A stretch of DNA of 64,000 nt from Mesotaenium endlicherianum (Eukaryota; Streptophyta; Zygnematophyceae; Zygnematales; Mesotaeniaceae). This document shows, piece by piece, positions 33,419 through 44,869 of the stretch. Below the pieces are notes generated by a model, which saw only the letters and a program-made list of their open reading frames with translations, was not told where the DNA came from and ran no database searches. A program made the position numbers and the translations under genes. Within the stretch, counting starts at the first letter, position 1. Every line of letters starts with the position of its first letter. The stretch is taken from the NCBI GenBank assembly GCA_009602735.1, contig WELA01006442.1, positions 413,155 to 477,154 of the forward strand. The letters run 5' to 3'.

Positions 33419-34061
33419 CTAGAAGATGGGCACGTCTATCTGGAGGGGGATCCTCATAGGGTCGCCTGTGTAGCGCCCAAGATCGTGCATGCCGCTGGCA
33501 AAGCGTGCACTGCGCCGTGCATCTAGCAACACCGTCAGTTGAGCAGCCTGTGCCTCAGTGAGAGTCCCCCCCAGCTTCCAAGTAGGGGCAGCTGGTGGTG
33601 GCTCTTGCGTTGCAGCTGGCGCCTCCTGCCCTGCTACTGTTGTGATCTGTGGGACTGCAGGCGTCACTTGCCTTGCAGCTGGCTGCGCTCGGCCTACCTT
33701 GGGTGCCTCCTCCTTGGCAGCTGCTGCCAGCTGCCTCGCACCACCTGTCGGCGGCTGAGAGCGTGGAAAAAGAAATGGGGAGCAAAACTCCCTGGGTCGC
33801 TCCGAGGGCTCCTGTCTCCTCCTTCCCCCCCCAAGCAAACTAGAACTAGGACCAAGACGCGGCGCAGGCGGATGCTTGGAAGCAGGATCCTCCCGCTGAG
33901 ATGCGAGGTCGTACCAGGCGGGGCGCGGCTGTCGCCATTGAAATCACAATCCATGGCGTCGTAGGACTCGTCCATCTCAGGATGACGAGCTTGGGCGTAG
34001 AGGGGAGTCAGGGCCTGCGTCTGCAGTAGGATCCACGTGTCAAGACGTTGGCATCGATTGC
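33419..34061 (-). pseudogene. Linker between methyltransferase and RT in M2
   Basis: An Ala/Pro/Gln-rich open frame (33838-33419) with LTEAQAAQLTVLLDAR and GRYTGDPMRIPLQIDV near its end, conserved in M1. Upstream (33975-33850) a short acidic stretch (MDESYDAMDCDFNGD) is present. The plus-strand frames here are antisense. No enzymatic motif. Confidence 0.5.
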
Positions 34062-34995
34062 CTAATTAAGGAGACGCACGCGGTTGACCTCAGTGATGCC
34101 GGCCACCTGTGTGAGGTGCAGAGGGAAGCCCATTGCACGCTCCATCTCTGCGGCACGAGGCCGTTGGAACATGCCGGACTTGAGATCAATGATCATGCCG
34201 CGCTGGTCCCCATCGTAGGCCACACTGTCGTAGCGACTCACAAACGTAGGAAGTGCCCATGTGACGTTGTGGAGAACCTCACACTGGGCCTGAGAAGGAT
34301 GCGGAAGGGCGACCACTCGCTGGGCCAGGCACGCCACGTCAAGGATGGAGTCAACGTTGCGCGTGTGGCGTGAATGTGCGGCCGCTAATGCCTCAAGCAT
34401 GCCTGGCATGGCCAGGTTGGTGAAGTAGGCACGCACGCGGTGCGCAATAGAGCCAATGTGGGCAGCGTCAATGACGGCCTCACGGCCAACGTAGCTGTTG
34501 CAGAGGGCAAAGTTGGTGCTAACATTGGGTTGAGAATCGTGGCGTACAGCCACGTTCTCCAACACCCAAGCGAGCGTGTGCGGCGGCTGGCGGTCCTCAA
34601 CCATGTTGAGGACGCGAAGCAGATGCCAGAACAAGACCGTACGCGGGTCAGCGAGCGCGCCTCCTCGTCCCGCAATGGAGAAGCCCTGGCACTCCCACCC
34701 AGTGATGATAAGGTCAATGGGCCCCAGGCGTGTGATGTGCTCGGCTGAGATGTCCCGGATGTCCATGGGCGAGTTGGTCTGGGCACGGAAGAATGCGTGC
34801 TTAGGGAAGAGGTCAAGAAAACGCTCATGGCACATGGCTATCTGCCTGTGGGCCACTTGCTGCACCTTGCCACCAGGGTCTACGTAGACGATCGACGTAC
34901 GGGGATGCCAGCCTGCAAGGTGGCCAGTAGCCCTGTCGCAATACCGGCGAAGAGCTCGACAAGGACAATGCCGCCGGTTGCTCTTTGAGCTGCGC
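34062..34995 (-). pseudogene. DNMT3-type cytosine-C5 methyltransferase domain of M2 (best preserved copy)
   Basis: Motif I, VLVELFAGIATGLLATLQAG, lies at 34983-34925 in one frame; a single frameshift near 34895 leads to the long open frame ending at 34062. That frame has MDIRDIS, HITRLGPIDLIITG, motif IV WECQGFSIAGRGGALADPR with the catalytic Cys, LFWHLLRVLNMV, motif VI WVLENVAV, motif VIII REAVIDAAHIGSIAHRVRAYF and motif IX EMERAMGFPLHLT. Motif layout and wording follow animal DNMT3 (FDGIATGL, GPFDLVIGG, ENV, MIDAKEVSAAHRARYF, EMERVFGFP). The usual Pro before the catalytic Cys is Glu. It sits between protease-side spacer and RT, so it was made as part of Pol. Confidence 0.88.
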
Positions 34996-35480
34996 GGTGT
35001 AGATAGGCGTAGGAAGGGGGCGACAACCCATGGCGGGATTGCCTGCCTGCTCTGGCAGCGGGTAGGAGCGTAGAAGATTATGCTGATGGGGCGCCATGCG
35101 GAGGGCCGCCATTGCGCGCTCTGCGTAGTGACAAGTAAGCCAAGGAATGCGCTCAAGCAGCAATTGCGGGCGTGCTATGCAAGCATGCGCTTGGTAAGTG
35201 CGCCAAAGTGCGCGCGCGTCTTGCAATGCCTCCTCGGGCACAGGGCGGGCCATAGCCTGCGCGTCGCGTATGCATTGCAGCTGCCACCGGTCTCTCTCTT
35301 TGTGGTCGGCGTGGTGTGAAGCGGCGTGGGCCAGCTGCTCTGTCGCTGTGCGCTGGTGCGGCTGGGGACGCGGGTCAAAGTACAAATGCTGACGCTCATG
35401 AAAATTTGCCTGGATGGGCACTGTGCGCTTGTCTCAATCTGCCGCTTGTCGAGGACGGACAAGCTGACGTGGAGCAAGCT
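34996..35480 (-). pseudogene. Conserved region before the M2 methyltransferase
   Basis: An open frame (35421-34825) reads HERQHLYFDPRPQPHQ, a long Ala/Gln/Arg/His-rich helical part, YAERAMAALRMAPHQHN, then PAMG and, near 34990, the residues leading into motif I. M1 has the same order at 16208-16740. Family unknown. Conservation between two units suggests it belongs to the enzyme module. Confidence 0.5.
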
Positions 35481-36848
35481 AGACTCGGGGGCGCAGCGGA
35501 AAAAGAGATGCGAGCCGGACGCACTCCTGCTGGCGAGGCTGAATGATCTCTGCGTGTATGGCGGTAGTATAGGGATGGCAATCGCGGGGCCGGACAGCGG
35601 TGCGGGCCACCTTATGAGGAGGTGACCCAGACGGCCCGTTGCCGGCTATGTGGCTGCGCGGGATGGCAGTAGGCTAGCTAGGCGGCGTCTGGTACGATGC
35701 GTGGGCCGCTGTAGTGTAGGAAGACTGTGCGTCACGATCGCTGGTAAGGAGTTTGCGCGGGCCGTCGTTTGGCAGTGTGTCTGAGCGCGGGCGCGTCTCG
35801 CGCAAAGGAGTGACCTCTCTCTGCTCGCAAAGAGGAGTGACCTCCTGTGCGCTCTTGTGCGTGTCACGCACAGGCGTGACCTTGCGGGCATCCCTGACTT
35901 GCTCGCAGAGAAGGGTGAGCGCACGTGCGCGCCGGTTCGACGGCATAGTGCCGCGTGCAAGACGTAGAGCCGGCCCGACGTAGGGGGAAGGCCCTGTACA
36001 CCGAGGGTCGAGGATGCTGCTCCTGGGTCCTCATTGCCGTGCATGTATGGCTTGCCGGTTGGCGGCAGGAAAAGGTGCCGTGGAGGCAATGCAGGCGGAA
36101 GCGCGAACATGCTGGAACGTGCCCAGGTTGTTGCCAGCAAACAAGTGCGTGATGTCACGGCATTGGTTGTTGGTCAAACAGTTGTGCCTCATCGGATGAC
36201 TGGGCCCGCCGGCGCATTGATAGGCTCGACTAAGACTGGCCGCGGTCTCATGCGAGAGGGTGCTGACCCGGGTGGCCCTGTAGGCAGACGTCAGACACAG
36301 GCTGTAGGCATGGGCAGAGGTGGCTTCTTTGAAGGCTGGGCTGCGGGCTCCTCTGCGGCCTCTTGGGACCTCTCCTGCCACTCCTCCTCCTCAACGCTCT
36401 CCAACGACGCGTCGTTGGACCTGCCTAGATACGCTACCTACCTTATAGCCTGATTCTCAAATGTGGTAGTGCGCGGCCAGGAGTCACCCGTCCTGTGCGA
36501 CGATGCGGGCGAGGGCAACTAGGAGGCCGACTCCCGCAGGAACGTCATGTTGTACGCGAATGTCCAATCTCGCGGAGGGTCCACTTGCCGCTGGAGGCTG
36601 TGGCGTAGGGGCGACTGCAGCGGCTGTCGCTGTGTCATGGGCGAGCGCTGCGGCAGTAGTGGCAGCCGTGGCAATGGCGTGTGCCTCAACGGCTTGTGGT
36701 GCAGCTGCGGATGCCACCTGGCAGCCTGGCGGACGCCGTTGCTGGTGATAGCTGTCAGTGCGACGTGCGCAGAGCTGGCGGGAGCATCTGCAAAGGCGTC
36801 TGTAGCGCTGGCCGCAAGAGCTCCGTCAAAGGGCGGGCGTGTACAGGG
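35481..36848 (-). pseudogene. Pol spacer of M2; protease absent
   Basis: Low-complexity Ala/Pro/Arg-rich coding with many stops. About 36530-36590 (SARLDIRVQHDVPAGVG) and 36200-36290 (TGPPG) match the M1 spacer. The protease and the flanking gag spacer of M1 (18290-20779 and 27561-27900 equivalents) are not found: the nucleocapsid-side frame runs almost directly into this spacer. M2 therefore carries a deletion that includes the protease. Confidence 0.55.
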
Positions 36849-37487
36849 CTACAGCGTCGCTGTGGCGCCGGGTGACAGCCTCTGGGGCTGCCCTGTTTTG
36901 GCGCTGCAAATGTGCACAGAGGCTGTGCCAATGCCAGTTGTCGGAGCTGGAGTGTTGGGCGGCGAGACGCGTGTGAAGAGGGCTCCGCACGCGTTGTAGC
37001 TATCGGCGGCGACGAGGCCACGGAGTCTGGCGATCTCCGCGTTGGCCTCCACGAGGGCGTTGCTGACATCGTCGAAGCTGCAATAGTCGGCTCCGGGGGC
37101 CAGCGCGTCATCCATTGTGGCCGTGGCTGCCGTCATTGGGGGACGTCCACTCGTGCGAGGGTTACGCATGCCTCGTTGTCCTACTGCTAGCGCGGGGCCA
37201 TTGCGAGCGCGTCCATTCTCGACGTCACGCTTCTTCTGCAGACATACGATCTGCAGGTGACCGGCCTTGCCATAGTAGGTATAGTCGCCAGGCTTGCCAT
37301 TTTGCAGGAATGTGCAGGTCTGGCGAGAGTGGCCCGTCTTCCCGCAAGACCAACAAGGGTCGCTCGTCGTGGAAATGGAAATGCCGCCACGCATAGCTCC
37401 GCGCTGTTGAGTCTGTTGGGGCTGCTGTTGCTGCTGATGGGGCTGGCAAGTCGGAGCTGGGCCCATCATGGAGGATGGCAACACCAA
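36849..37487 (-). pseudogene. Nucleocapsid part of M2 Gag
   Basis: A Gln-rich start leads to CWSCGKTGHSRQTC, a complete CCHC zinc knuckle, and YTYYGKAGHLQIVC, a second knuckle whose first two Cys are Tyr. A coiled-coil-like stretch (VEANAEIARLRGL) follows. The matching M1 region keeps the Cys of the second knuckle. Confidence 0.75.
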
Positions 37488-37493
37488 GGACTC

Positions 37494-38319
37494 CTAGCGT
37501 AAGCCCGTAGATGCGAGGCCCACACGGTCGCTAATGTTGGTCCGTGCGGCGGCCAAGCTCTGCTTCTCGACTGAGAGGTAAGCATCCTCTAGCGGGTACT
37601 TGGAGCCAATGTGATAGATGAGGGGGGCAATGGCCCGCTCCCTCAATCGTGGCTCCACGGCACGCAAGAAGATCTTCGCTGCCTCCCAGTCGGTGACAAT
37701 GCCAACGTCTCGGCGAAGGTGCGTCAAGCAGCGGTACATCATGCGAATCGTCTTGTTCTTGCGGCGGTAGAAGTGGTGCAGCTTGTACACCTTCTCTTGG
37801 GTCGCGGCCTGGAACTCCTTTCTAAGGACGTCCCAAAAGGCCTTGACCGGATCTACAGGGAGGGTCTCCATTAGGGGTTCCCCCACAAGCTCTGTGCGTG
37901 CGCAGATCTCGTCACCCTTCTCGCGGAAGGTGTCACGGGCCTTGTAGAGAAGATAGGGCATAAGCGTATAGAACACGCCACGCTTAGTGAGCGCGAGCAT
38001 CTTAAGCCTTGCGGTCACGAACTCAACCTCGAACTCTGAAATTGTGTCGTCCAAATCACAGGTTCCTGGTCAGCCGCTGAAGCGAAAGAGGGAGGACCTG
38101 TCAGCCTTGACCTCTTGGTCATCTGCCATGGAATACCAGGAATCGTGGTGAGCCCACTAGGAAGTTGGCTCAGGGTCAAACACAGGAGGTACGACACCGT
38201 ACGAGTGCTAGCTGCTCCCCTTCAAAGGGTTCAGTGACAGTACTAAGATCAGAGTCTGAGTCTTCTCCACTAACCCCTTCGTAGTAAGGCTGGTAAGCAA
38301 GCCCACTACGGGTAGGCAT
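37494..38319 (-). pseudogene. Capsid part of M2 Gag
   Basis: The start codon at 38319-38317 (MPTRSGLAYQPYY) corresponds to the M1 start. After stops near 38205-38060 the open frame 38054-37494 reads KMLALTKRGVFYTLM, RKNKTIRMMYRCLTHLRRD and EPRLRERAIAPLIY, a Ty3-type capsid, also seen in diverged form in E3 (RQKNETVMEVKSRLVDLAKK). It is followed by the nucleocapsid frame after one stop. Confidence 0.75.
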
Positions 38320-38369
38320 ACGCTGAAGATTCTAATTGCTTGCAGGCAAAGAGAGATCTTTTTAGAAGT

Positions 38370-39215
38370 ATGGAGTGTGTACTCTCTAGAATGAGCACCT
38401 CAAGACTGTAATCTGGTAGGAAAACAACTAATGAAGTCTGGCCCAAAAGATCACTGGAAGCACATCATGATCTTCAAGAGTAGTCCTATGGAAGAATTTA
38501 AGTTGTGACTTTGCTCACCACTTGTGAAGTTCATCAAATGAACGGAAGCCAGGAGGGCTTGCTCTTCACAAGAGAGAGACTAAGTGGTCCTGAAAACACA
38601 AGAGATAAGAGTGTAAGCTTTACTGATATTCTCTGTGACTTACAACTGGCATAATGGGACTTCTAGGGACATCTCTAGTATTTTTAGTCCTGGAAATCCG
38701 GCGTCGTACGTGGCGGATCCAATGCATGTAGTCACTCTAGGAGGCTCTCTTATGTCCACTAATGTATACAAGGCATGTACTAGCACTCTTATAGACTAAG
38801 CATAACTCATACCAATCAAAGCAACGCACGTAGAATATACTATGTCTCTCATTGGTGGAGCTTACCTTGGGTGGTTCTACCTAGATAGCGCCTCAAAAGT
38901 GATTTTGGAACTTGAGGAAGCTTCCTCTAGGAGTTGGTGATGCAGTCACCAAGTTATAGACTCAATGATGCACTCATACTATGGAAATGCGGGACTCATG
39001 TAGGCTAAGGGGCTTGCGGATTTGTGCGCAGTAAGGTAAGGGTCCTTGGGGTCACGAATGGTCAACAATGTCACCTTTGGGTACATTGAGTCACAAGTTG
39101 ACCATTTGGCGTGTTTCCGCCAAGGGCCAAAAGGGGTGAGAACTAGATCGTGCCTATCTCGCTCGATACTTAACCAAACGACGCGAAACCGGTGCCATTT
39201 GGAAGATGCTTCAAC
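38370..39215 (-). repeat. A segment of M2, body-side part
   Basis: Homologous to 29338-30180. It is cut by the 39216-45388 insertion and resumes at 45389, ending CATGACA at 45535. It shares with M1 the 16-bp deletion near 38665. Body start (38355-38369) reads, on the element strand, ACTTCTAAAAAGATC, the 14-nt complement of 1900-1913. Confidence 0.75.
39211..39215. repeat. Target duplication (TCAAC), left copy
   Basis: TCAAC precedes the LTR at 39216 and is repeated at 45389-45393. The uninterrupted sequence is seen in M1 at about 30190 (GCTTCAACGCTACAC). Confidence 0.9.
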
Positions 39216-39718
39216 TGTAGTGAAACAGATAGATAAAGTACTTAGTAAAACAGAATACTTTATCTATTCAAAACAAGGATCTTTGAACACAAGTGGTAGC
39301 TTCTTGAAAGAGAGATGGCTTCTTGAAAGTTAATATATTTCTGGATTTTGGCAAGTACAAGAGTGATTCTCCAATGTCTTTCTATGCTCTAGCTCTTGTT
39401 TATATACTTGCTACATAAGTAATTTCTAGGAAGGTGTATGTTGATGTGTTGGCACCCAACACATCCCAAAACTTGCCACCTCTTTCTAGAATAATGTACA
39501 CATGTCCTTTTGACCTAAAAATGGCACATTTGACTTTTGCCACATGGAGTTCTTCTAGGTCTTTCCTCTAACTTCGAAAATGCCTTGGAAGGTTCAAAGG
39601 ACATGAACCAAGTTACTAGAGTACCTATTCACACTTGACTCCACACAATACTACTCCAAATATATTTGAAAACATTAAAATATATGCAAACTAATATATA
39701 ATAACTCAAATCACTACA
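39216..39718 (-). repeat. 3' LTR of the 39216-45388 element
   Basis: 503 bp, TGTAGT...ACTACA on both strands. A TATATAA motif on the element strand lies near 39409-39416. Confidence 0.93.
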
Positions 39719-40487
39719 TCACCCCCCCGATAGAAAAAGCGACGTCTCGGCGCGTCAAGTCAGGTCTTACACATGTGGAGCAAACTAGTCAACAGTTTCA
39801 AGTCAGATGCCACACATGTGAAGAGGACTAGTCAAAGGCGCCAAGTCAGGTGCTACACATGTAAGGTAGACTAGGCAAGGTCGTAGGTGGTGTGACCTTA
39901 TTGGCTAGCCTACTCCTTAATGATAAAGAAAATTGTACAAGTTGGCCCAGAATCTGCCACGAACTCAAAAATTCATAGCGGCCACAGAACTGCTCCAAAT
40001 CTGAAAATTCGAGTGCCAGACGGACCGCGTCGGAGAACTCTACCGGGTCACCAAATTTGAGAGCATTCTCATTTCTGGAGTGTCGTTGAGAGCTGAGAGA
40101 GTAGGCACTCCTCCAAATCTGTGCAGAAACTTCTGAAAATCATAAGTCCTTCTATACTTCTCCAAATTCTGCAAACTAAGTCTCAAACTGGGCGCTGTAA
40201 GATGTTCTACCAGAGTCTTGAGTTTCAGAGCATTCCAAGTTCAGGGGAAGGCACAATGTCAGAAGGCATATTCTGTCCTAACAATGCCAGCAGCCTGACC
40301 CCCTTCTACTTAGAGCATCATATCTCTCTCACCAGTGCTCCAAATTGAGCAAACTTGGACTCTAAATGACCGGCTACTCATGGACTACAGCCAGGTAAAT
40401 TTTCAGAATTTATTATGCAGAGACCTATTACCAGTAGCAGTTTTAGTTTTCTGTCCAGAAACTGCGAGAAGAGAAGAGTGTCTAATG

Positions 40488-43400
40488 TCAATTTTTCCTC
40501 TTTCTTGTTCTTGCAGGCTGCCTCCAAGGGGTCTTCTGCTGCTTCTTGATGGTGGCAGGCTGCCTCCCTGAAGTCTTCGGGCTTCTAGTAGAGAGACTTG
40601 GGGCTGGTCCAAGATGGGGGTTGGCGGCATGGAAGCGCTTCAACTTTCTCTGAACTTTGTCAAGGTAGTGCGCCGCCACCCAACTATTCTCCGAATCTGG
40701 ATATCCTTTCCACTTGATCAAGTATTGCTGCTGTCTCCTGAAATTTCTCATAGCCACTATGTCTTCCACTTCGTACTCCAAATGATCATCCACTATTGTT
40801 GGGGCTGGTGGGGTTGTCACACGTCCTGGGAACTTGTTGTCGGGTTGCACATATGGCTTGAAGAGGGAAGCGTGGAATACGGGGTCGATGTGCATAGTCT
40901 GGGGAAGTTCTAGCTTGAAAGCAACGGGGTTGACTTGCTGGATAATCTTGAAGGGTCCCAAATACTTGGGAGAGAACTTGCTGCCGGCAGGCCTGTTGTT
41001 CAGGGAAATGTTCTTGGATGATAGTAACACGTTGTCACCCACTCTGTACGTAATTTCTCTTCTGGATCTGTTCGCCACTCTTGCTTGAGCATCTTGCGCG
41101 TGTTGTAGAGCTTTCTTCGCTGCTGTAAGGGCTGCTTCTAATGTCTCCATAAAATCTGTGGCTGCAGGTACTTCATCATGGCCAGCCGTGAAGCTCAGTG
41201 GCGTGGTCGGATGGAAGCCATAGTTGAGGAAGAATGGGGACTCTTGGGTAGAGGCCTGCGTAGTGTTGTTGTAGGCAAACTCGAGGGGGGTCAAGTACAT
41301 GTCCCAGTCTTGCTCGAGGGTAGACACGTAGGCCTTTAGAGAGGTCTTTAGGGTACGATTCATACGCTCGGTTTGCCCATCTGATTGTGGGTGGTAGGCA
41401 GTAGACATATCCAGCGATGTACCCAAGTTCTTGAAGAGATTTTTCCAGAAATGGCTTGTGAATCTTGGATCTCTATCTGACACAATTCTTGATGGTAGTC
41501 CATGGAGTCGGAAGATGTTGTCAAAGATGAGTCTTGCAAGTTGTGGTGCTGTAGCCTTAGTCGTCGTGGGAATAAAATGAGCCATCTTGGTAAGTCTGTC
41601 CACCACCGTGAGTATTGCATTATGGCCTCGAGGTGTCACGGGCAAGTCCACGATAAGGTCCATTGAGATGTCCGTCCATTGTCTTTCGGGGATTGGTAGT
41701 GGTTGGAGGAGTCCTCCCGCCTTTTGCGATGATGGCTTGATTCTTTGGCATGTGTCACAGCTCCTGCAGTACTCCTTGACTTGCTTAGACATGCCTGGCC
41801 AACAATAAGTCCTAGCTAGAACGCCCGTGGTCCTTAGGATTCCAAAGTGTCCTCCAAGAGGGTTGTCGTGTGCTTCTCGTAGAAGCAAGAGCCGGAGGTC
41901 TATGTCATTAGGAACACATCTCTGGCCCGTATCTTGCCTCACCCAATAATTGCCTTCTTGCTTCTTGCATGGGTCCAAGGCTGCTTCTCCATCCTTGTAG
42001 TGAGGGTCTCTTTCATAGGCGGCTGAAAATCGAGCTTCCAGATCTGTCTTCAGGGATACCATCACTGCATTTAATTGCAGTCTTGAGAGGGGGTCAGCCG
42101 GGTTTGTCTTGCCGGGCTGGTACTGAATCGTGATGTTGTATTGTTGCAAGTATCCGCTCCATCTTGCTTGTCTCCTTGAGAGATACGGCTGCGTNNNNNN
42201 NNNNNNNNNNNNNNNNNNNNNNNNNNNNNNNNNNNNNNNNNNNNNNNNNNNNNNNNNNNNNNNNNNNNNNNNNNNNNNNNNNNNNNNNNNNNNNNNNNNN
42301 NNNNNNNNNNNNNNNNNNNNNNNNNNNNNNNNNNNNNNNNNNNNNNNNNNNNNNNNNNNNNNNNNNNNNNNNNNNNNNNNNNNNNNNNNNNNNNNNNNNN
42401 NNNNNNNNNNNNNNNNNNNNNNNNNNNNNNNNNNNNNNNNNNNNNNNNNNNNNNNNNNNNNNNNNNNNNNNNNNNNNNNNNNNNNNNNNNNNNNNNNNNN
42501 NNNNNNNNNNNNNNNNNNNNNNNNNNNNNNNNNNNNNNNNNNNNNNNNNNNNNNNNNNNNNNNNNNNNNNNNNNNNNNNNNNNNNNNNNNNNNNNNNNNN
42601 NNNNNNNNNNNNNNNNNNNGATTCTTGATGGTGATCTTGTTGAGGGCGCGATAGTCCACACACATCCTCAAGGTACCATCTTTCTTCTTGACAAATAGCA
42701 CCGGGGCTCCAAATGGCGACTTGCTAGGTCGAATGAAGCCATGCTCCAGTAGCTCCTTGATTTGCTTCTTGACTTCGTCTAGCTCCGTGTATGACATTTT
42801 GAACGTAGGCCGAGAGATGGGCTTGCTTCCGGGCTCCAACTCTATCTTGTGGTCTACGAATCTTTTGGGGGGTAGGCCCTTGGGCAATTCCGGGGAGAAC
42901 ACTTCTTTGTAGTCCTCTAAGACTTCATGTATCTCCTTGGGAACGGGGCTGCCTTCTTGACTCTCGATGTCTTTCTTGATGTCTTTTGGCGTGATCAAGG
43001 CCAAAAGAAGCTCGTGTCCCTTCCTCACAAGTCTCTTGAGTTGGAGGGCGGACAATAGTATCTCGTGTGCCGGCTTCTGGATGTCTTGGGTCTGGATATT
43101 ATGGATTGCGCGCAAAATACAGATTCTTGAAGTGATGTCATTCTTGATCTTGATAGTACCGGTCCTCCAATCAACTTGGGGGTTGTGCTTGGTCAACCAA
43201 GGCGTCCCTAGGATGACGTCGTACTTGCCCAATTGCATGGGGGAGAACACTACTCTATCCTTGAAGGACTTGATAGAGAGTGCCAAGGGGTACGTCTTCT
43301 TGGAAGGGGTAGTATAGGAGAATCCATCGGGCATCATAATCTCCTCGTCGTGGTCAAGAGTTCGCATAGTAATTCCGTGCTTGGTGGCAAACTCTGCAGC

Positions 43401-43646
43401 AATGAAGTTGCCTTGAGCTCCGCTATCCACCAAGATGTGGACCTTCTTTCCTCCAAGGTAACCTCTCAAACTCATTGGGGCTGGAACGTCGTCTTCAACG
43501 GGGGTCTCCACCTCACTTGGCGTGTTGCCTTCTCGTGAAGTGGGTCTTGGGGTGGTAGGCTCCTGGCCTACCGGCGCTGTCCGTTTTTTGACAACTTTTT
43601 GGGGCATGAAAGTGCACGATGGCCCTTTTCCTTGTAATAGAAGCAT
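40488..43646 (-). CDS. pol: Pol polyprotein: protease, RT, RNase H, integrase, chromodomain
   Basis: One open frame of about 1050 codons. Protease: [15 protein letters not shown] (around residue 75) and [30 protein letters not shown] and [11 protein letters not shown], then the N gap (residues about 343-484) that hides the YxDD box. RNase H end: [15 protein letters not shown]. Integrase: HHCC ([19 protein letters not shown]), core Asp in SMDLIVDLP, Asp in VSDRDPRF, Glu in DGQTERMN, all canonical, then [14 protein letters not shown]. Chromodomain: [10 protein letters not shown] and [15 protein letters not shown], with aromatic residues in place. Expressed by -1 frameshift from gag. The chromodomain suggests targeting to methylated histone H3. 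Confidence 0.93.
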   Translation of the reverse strand: MLLLQGKGPSCTFMPQKVVKKRTAPVGQEPTTPRPTSREGNTPSEVETPVEDDVPAPMSLRGYLGGKKVHILVDSGAQGNFIAAEFATKHGITMRTLDHDEEIMMPDGFSYTTPSKKTYPLALSIKSFKDRVVFSPMQLGKYDVILGTPWLTKHNPQVDWRTGTIKIKNDITSRICILRAIHNIQTQDIQKPAHEILLSALQLKRLVRKGHELLLALITPKDIKKDIESQEGSPVPKEIHEVLEDYKEVFSPELPKGLPPKRFVDHKIELEPGSKPISRPTFKMSYTELDEVKKQIKELLEHGFIRPSKSPFGAPVLFVKKKDGTLRMCVDYRALNKITIKNXXXXXXXXXXXXXXXXXXXXXXXXXXXXXXXXXXXXXXXXXXXXXXXXXXXXXXXXXXXXXXXXXXXXXXXXXXXXXXXXXXXXXXXXXXXXXXXXXXXXXXXXXXXXXXXXXXXXXXXXXXXXXXXXXXXXXXXXXXXXXXTQPYLSRRQARWSGYLQQYNITIQYQPGKTNPADPLSRLQLNAVMVSLKTDLEARFSAAYERDPHYKDGEAALDPCKKQEGNYWVRQDTGQRCVPNDIDLRLLLLREAHDNPLGGHFGILRTTGVLARTYCWPGMSKQVKEYCRSCDTCQRIKPSSQKAGGLLQPLPIPERQWTDISMDLIVDLPVTPRGHNAILTVVDRLTKMAHFIPTTTKATAPQLARLIFDNIFRLHGLPSRIVSDRDPRFTSHFWKNLFKNLGTSLDMSTAYHPQSDGQTERMNRTLKTSLKAYVSTLEQDWDMYLTPLEFAYNNTTQASTQESPFFLNYGFHPTTPLSFTAGHDEVPAATDFMETLEAALTAAKKALQHAQDAQARVANRSRREITYRVGDNVLLSSKNISLNNRPAGSKFSPKYLGPFKIIQQVNPVAFKLELPQTMHIDPVFHASLFKPYVQPDNKFPGRVTTPPAPTIVDDHLEYEVEDIVAMRNFRRQQQYLIKWKGYPDSENSWVAAHYLDKVQRKLKRFHAANPHLGPAPSLSTRSPKTSGRQPATIKKQQKTPWRQPARTRKRKN
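42195..42619. other. Assembly gap (425 N) in Pol
   Basis: The gap lies inside RT and the start of RNase H; frame is kept on both sides, so the gap length is about right modulo three. Confidence 0.95.
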
Positions 43647-44848
43647 AGTCCAGCCGTCATGAGAGCTTCTTTTTCAGCCGGGGAGAGTCTTGCTTTTACT
43701 CCTTGCTGGTTTCTTGCATCATAAGTGTCATTGGAGGGTCTTCCACTCTTCCGGGCAGCCGCGGGGTCCCTTTTAATAACTCCGATTTCCATGGGTGTGG
43801 GTCCAGATTCGGATGTGGAAGGGGCTGCGTACACCCGCGTCGTCGGTACCCGTGAAGATGAAGGCACGGAGTGCTTGAAATCCAAGGTATCCACCTTTTG
43901 GGCCACTTCAATGATCTTTGAGAAGTCCGTCAAGTCGCGTAACTCCACTTCCTTTGCCACCTTGGGTTTGAGGCCAAAGATGTAGCGGTCAATCTTCTCC
44001 TCGAGAGACATGTTGGGGATCTCAAGAGTGAGGGCGTGAAATCTGGATGTATACTCTTGAACGGACGTCGTTTGCTTGAGATGGTGGAGCTTTCCTCGGG
44101 CAATCTTCTCCGCATTGATGGGCATGAATTGCTTCTTGAGGGCCTCACGAAAATCTGCCCATCTTGCATATGATGGTGGGGGCTCTTGGCCGAGCATGGG
44201 GTGCGCCATAGCTTGATATATAGCCGCTTGATAGTTACGCCACCATGATGTTGCTGCTCCTCTAAGTAAGGTAACGGCAAAGGGAACGTAGTCCTCCTCG
44301 GGTACTTCAAGGAATGCGAGGTACGTCTCCACTTGGTAGAGCCATAAATTCAGGTTGGCACCTTTCCCGGGGTTGAAAGTGTCGGGTTTGCCGGGCTTGA
44401 TGAGTTTCCTTGCTCTCGTTGGCTCTTGTGGAGGCGCTTGAGCCGGGGCTGGATTTTGAGCATTGCTCGCAATAGGGGCAACCATGGCAGCCATAGCTTC
44501 TCTTGACGCTTGCACGGTTGCTTCATAGGTGGCCAAGCCCACTTGGTTGTGGACGGTCATTAGGAAGGCTGCCCACTCATTTGCGGGAACTCCTTGTGGT
44601 GGGGTCAACTTTGCTATAGCGGCTGCCACGGGATTTGACGGTGCTCCTCCTTGTGGTGCTTCTTGTTGTTGGAGATTTCCTTGAGTAGGCTCTCCCATCG
44701 ACGCTGGAGGAGGGTGTGCTCCTCCTTGTGGTGCTTCTTGTTGTTGCAGATTTTCTTGAGTGGGCTCTCCCATCGGCGCTGGAGGAGGGTGTCTTGGAGA
44801 GGAAGGGCTTCCTTCGAAAGCTTGCTGTTGGTCTTGAGGATCGGCCAT
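43568..44848 (-). CDS. gag: Gag protein of the 39216-45388 element
   Basis: 426 codons, start at 44848 about 20 bases after the primer site. A Pro/Gln-rich N-terminus holds two copies of a 27-residue unit (about residues 17-70, [20 protein letters not shown] and a variant). The capsid follows: [57 protein letters not shown] and [11 protein letters not shown], typical of Ty3 retrotransposon Gag. The zinc knuckle reads [14 protein letters not shown]: the second Cys is Tyr, unusual in an otherwise intact protein. It ends in SKNGQRR, just past the slippery site. Confidence 0.93.
   Translation of the reverse strand: MADPQDQQQAFEGSPSSPRHPPPAPMGEPTQENLQQQEAPQGGAHPPPASMGEPTQGNLQQQEAPQGGAPSNPVAAAIAKLTPPQGVPANEWAAFLMTVHNQVGLATYEATVQASREAMAAMVAPIASNAQNPAPAQAPPQEPTRARKLIKPGKPDTFNPGKGANLNLWLYQVETYLAFLEVPEEDYVPFAVTLLRGAATSWWRNYQAAIYQAMAHPMLGQEPPPSYARWADFREALKKQFMPINAEKIARGKLHHLKQTTSVQEYTSRFHALTLEIPNMSLEEKIDRYIFGLKPKVAKEVELRDLTDFSKIIEVAQKVDTLDFKHSVPSSSRVPTTRVYAAPSTSESGPTPMEIGVIKRDPAAARKSGRPSNDTYDARNQQGVKARLSPAEKEALMTAGLCFYYKEKGHRALSCPKKLSKNGQRR
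43583..43589 (-). promoter_or_regulatory. -1 ribosomal frameshift site (A AAA AAC)
   Basis: The gag frame reads TCA AAA AAC near its end; the heptamer A AAA AAC is a classic -1 slippery sequence. pol is in the -1 frame relative to gag and is open across this point, continuing AAA CGG ACA. A GC-rich stretch follows (CGGACAGCGCCGG), which could form the stimulating structure. This would set the Gag to Gag-Pol ratio. Confidence 0.7.
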
Positions 44849-44869
44849 CTTCTTGTGCTACCAAAGTGC

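Noticed and set aside
42071-42663. Open frames made mostly of X
   Set aside because: They run through the 425-N gap and carry no information beyond Pol.
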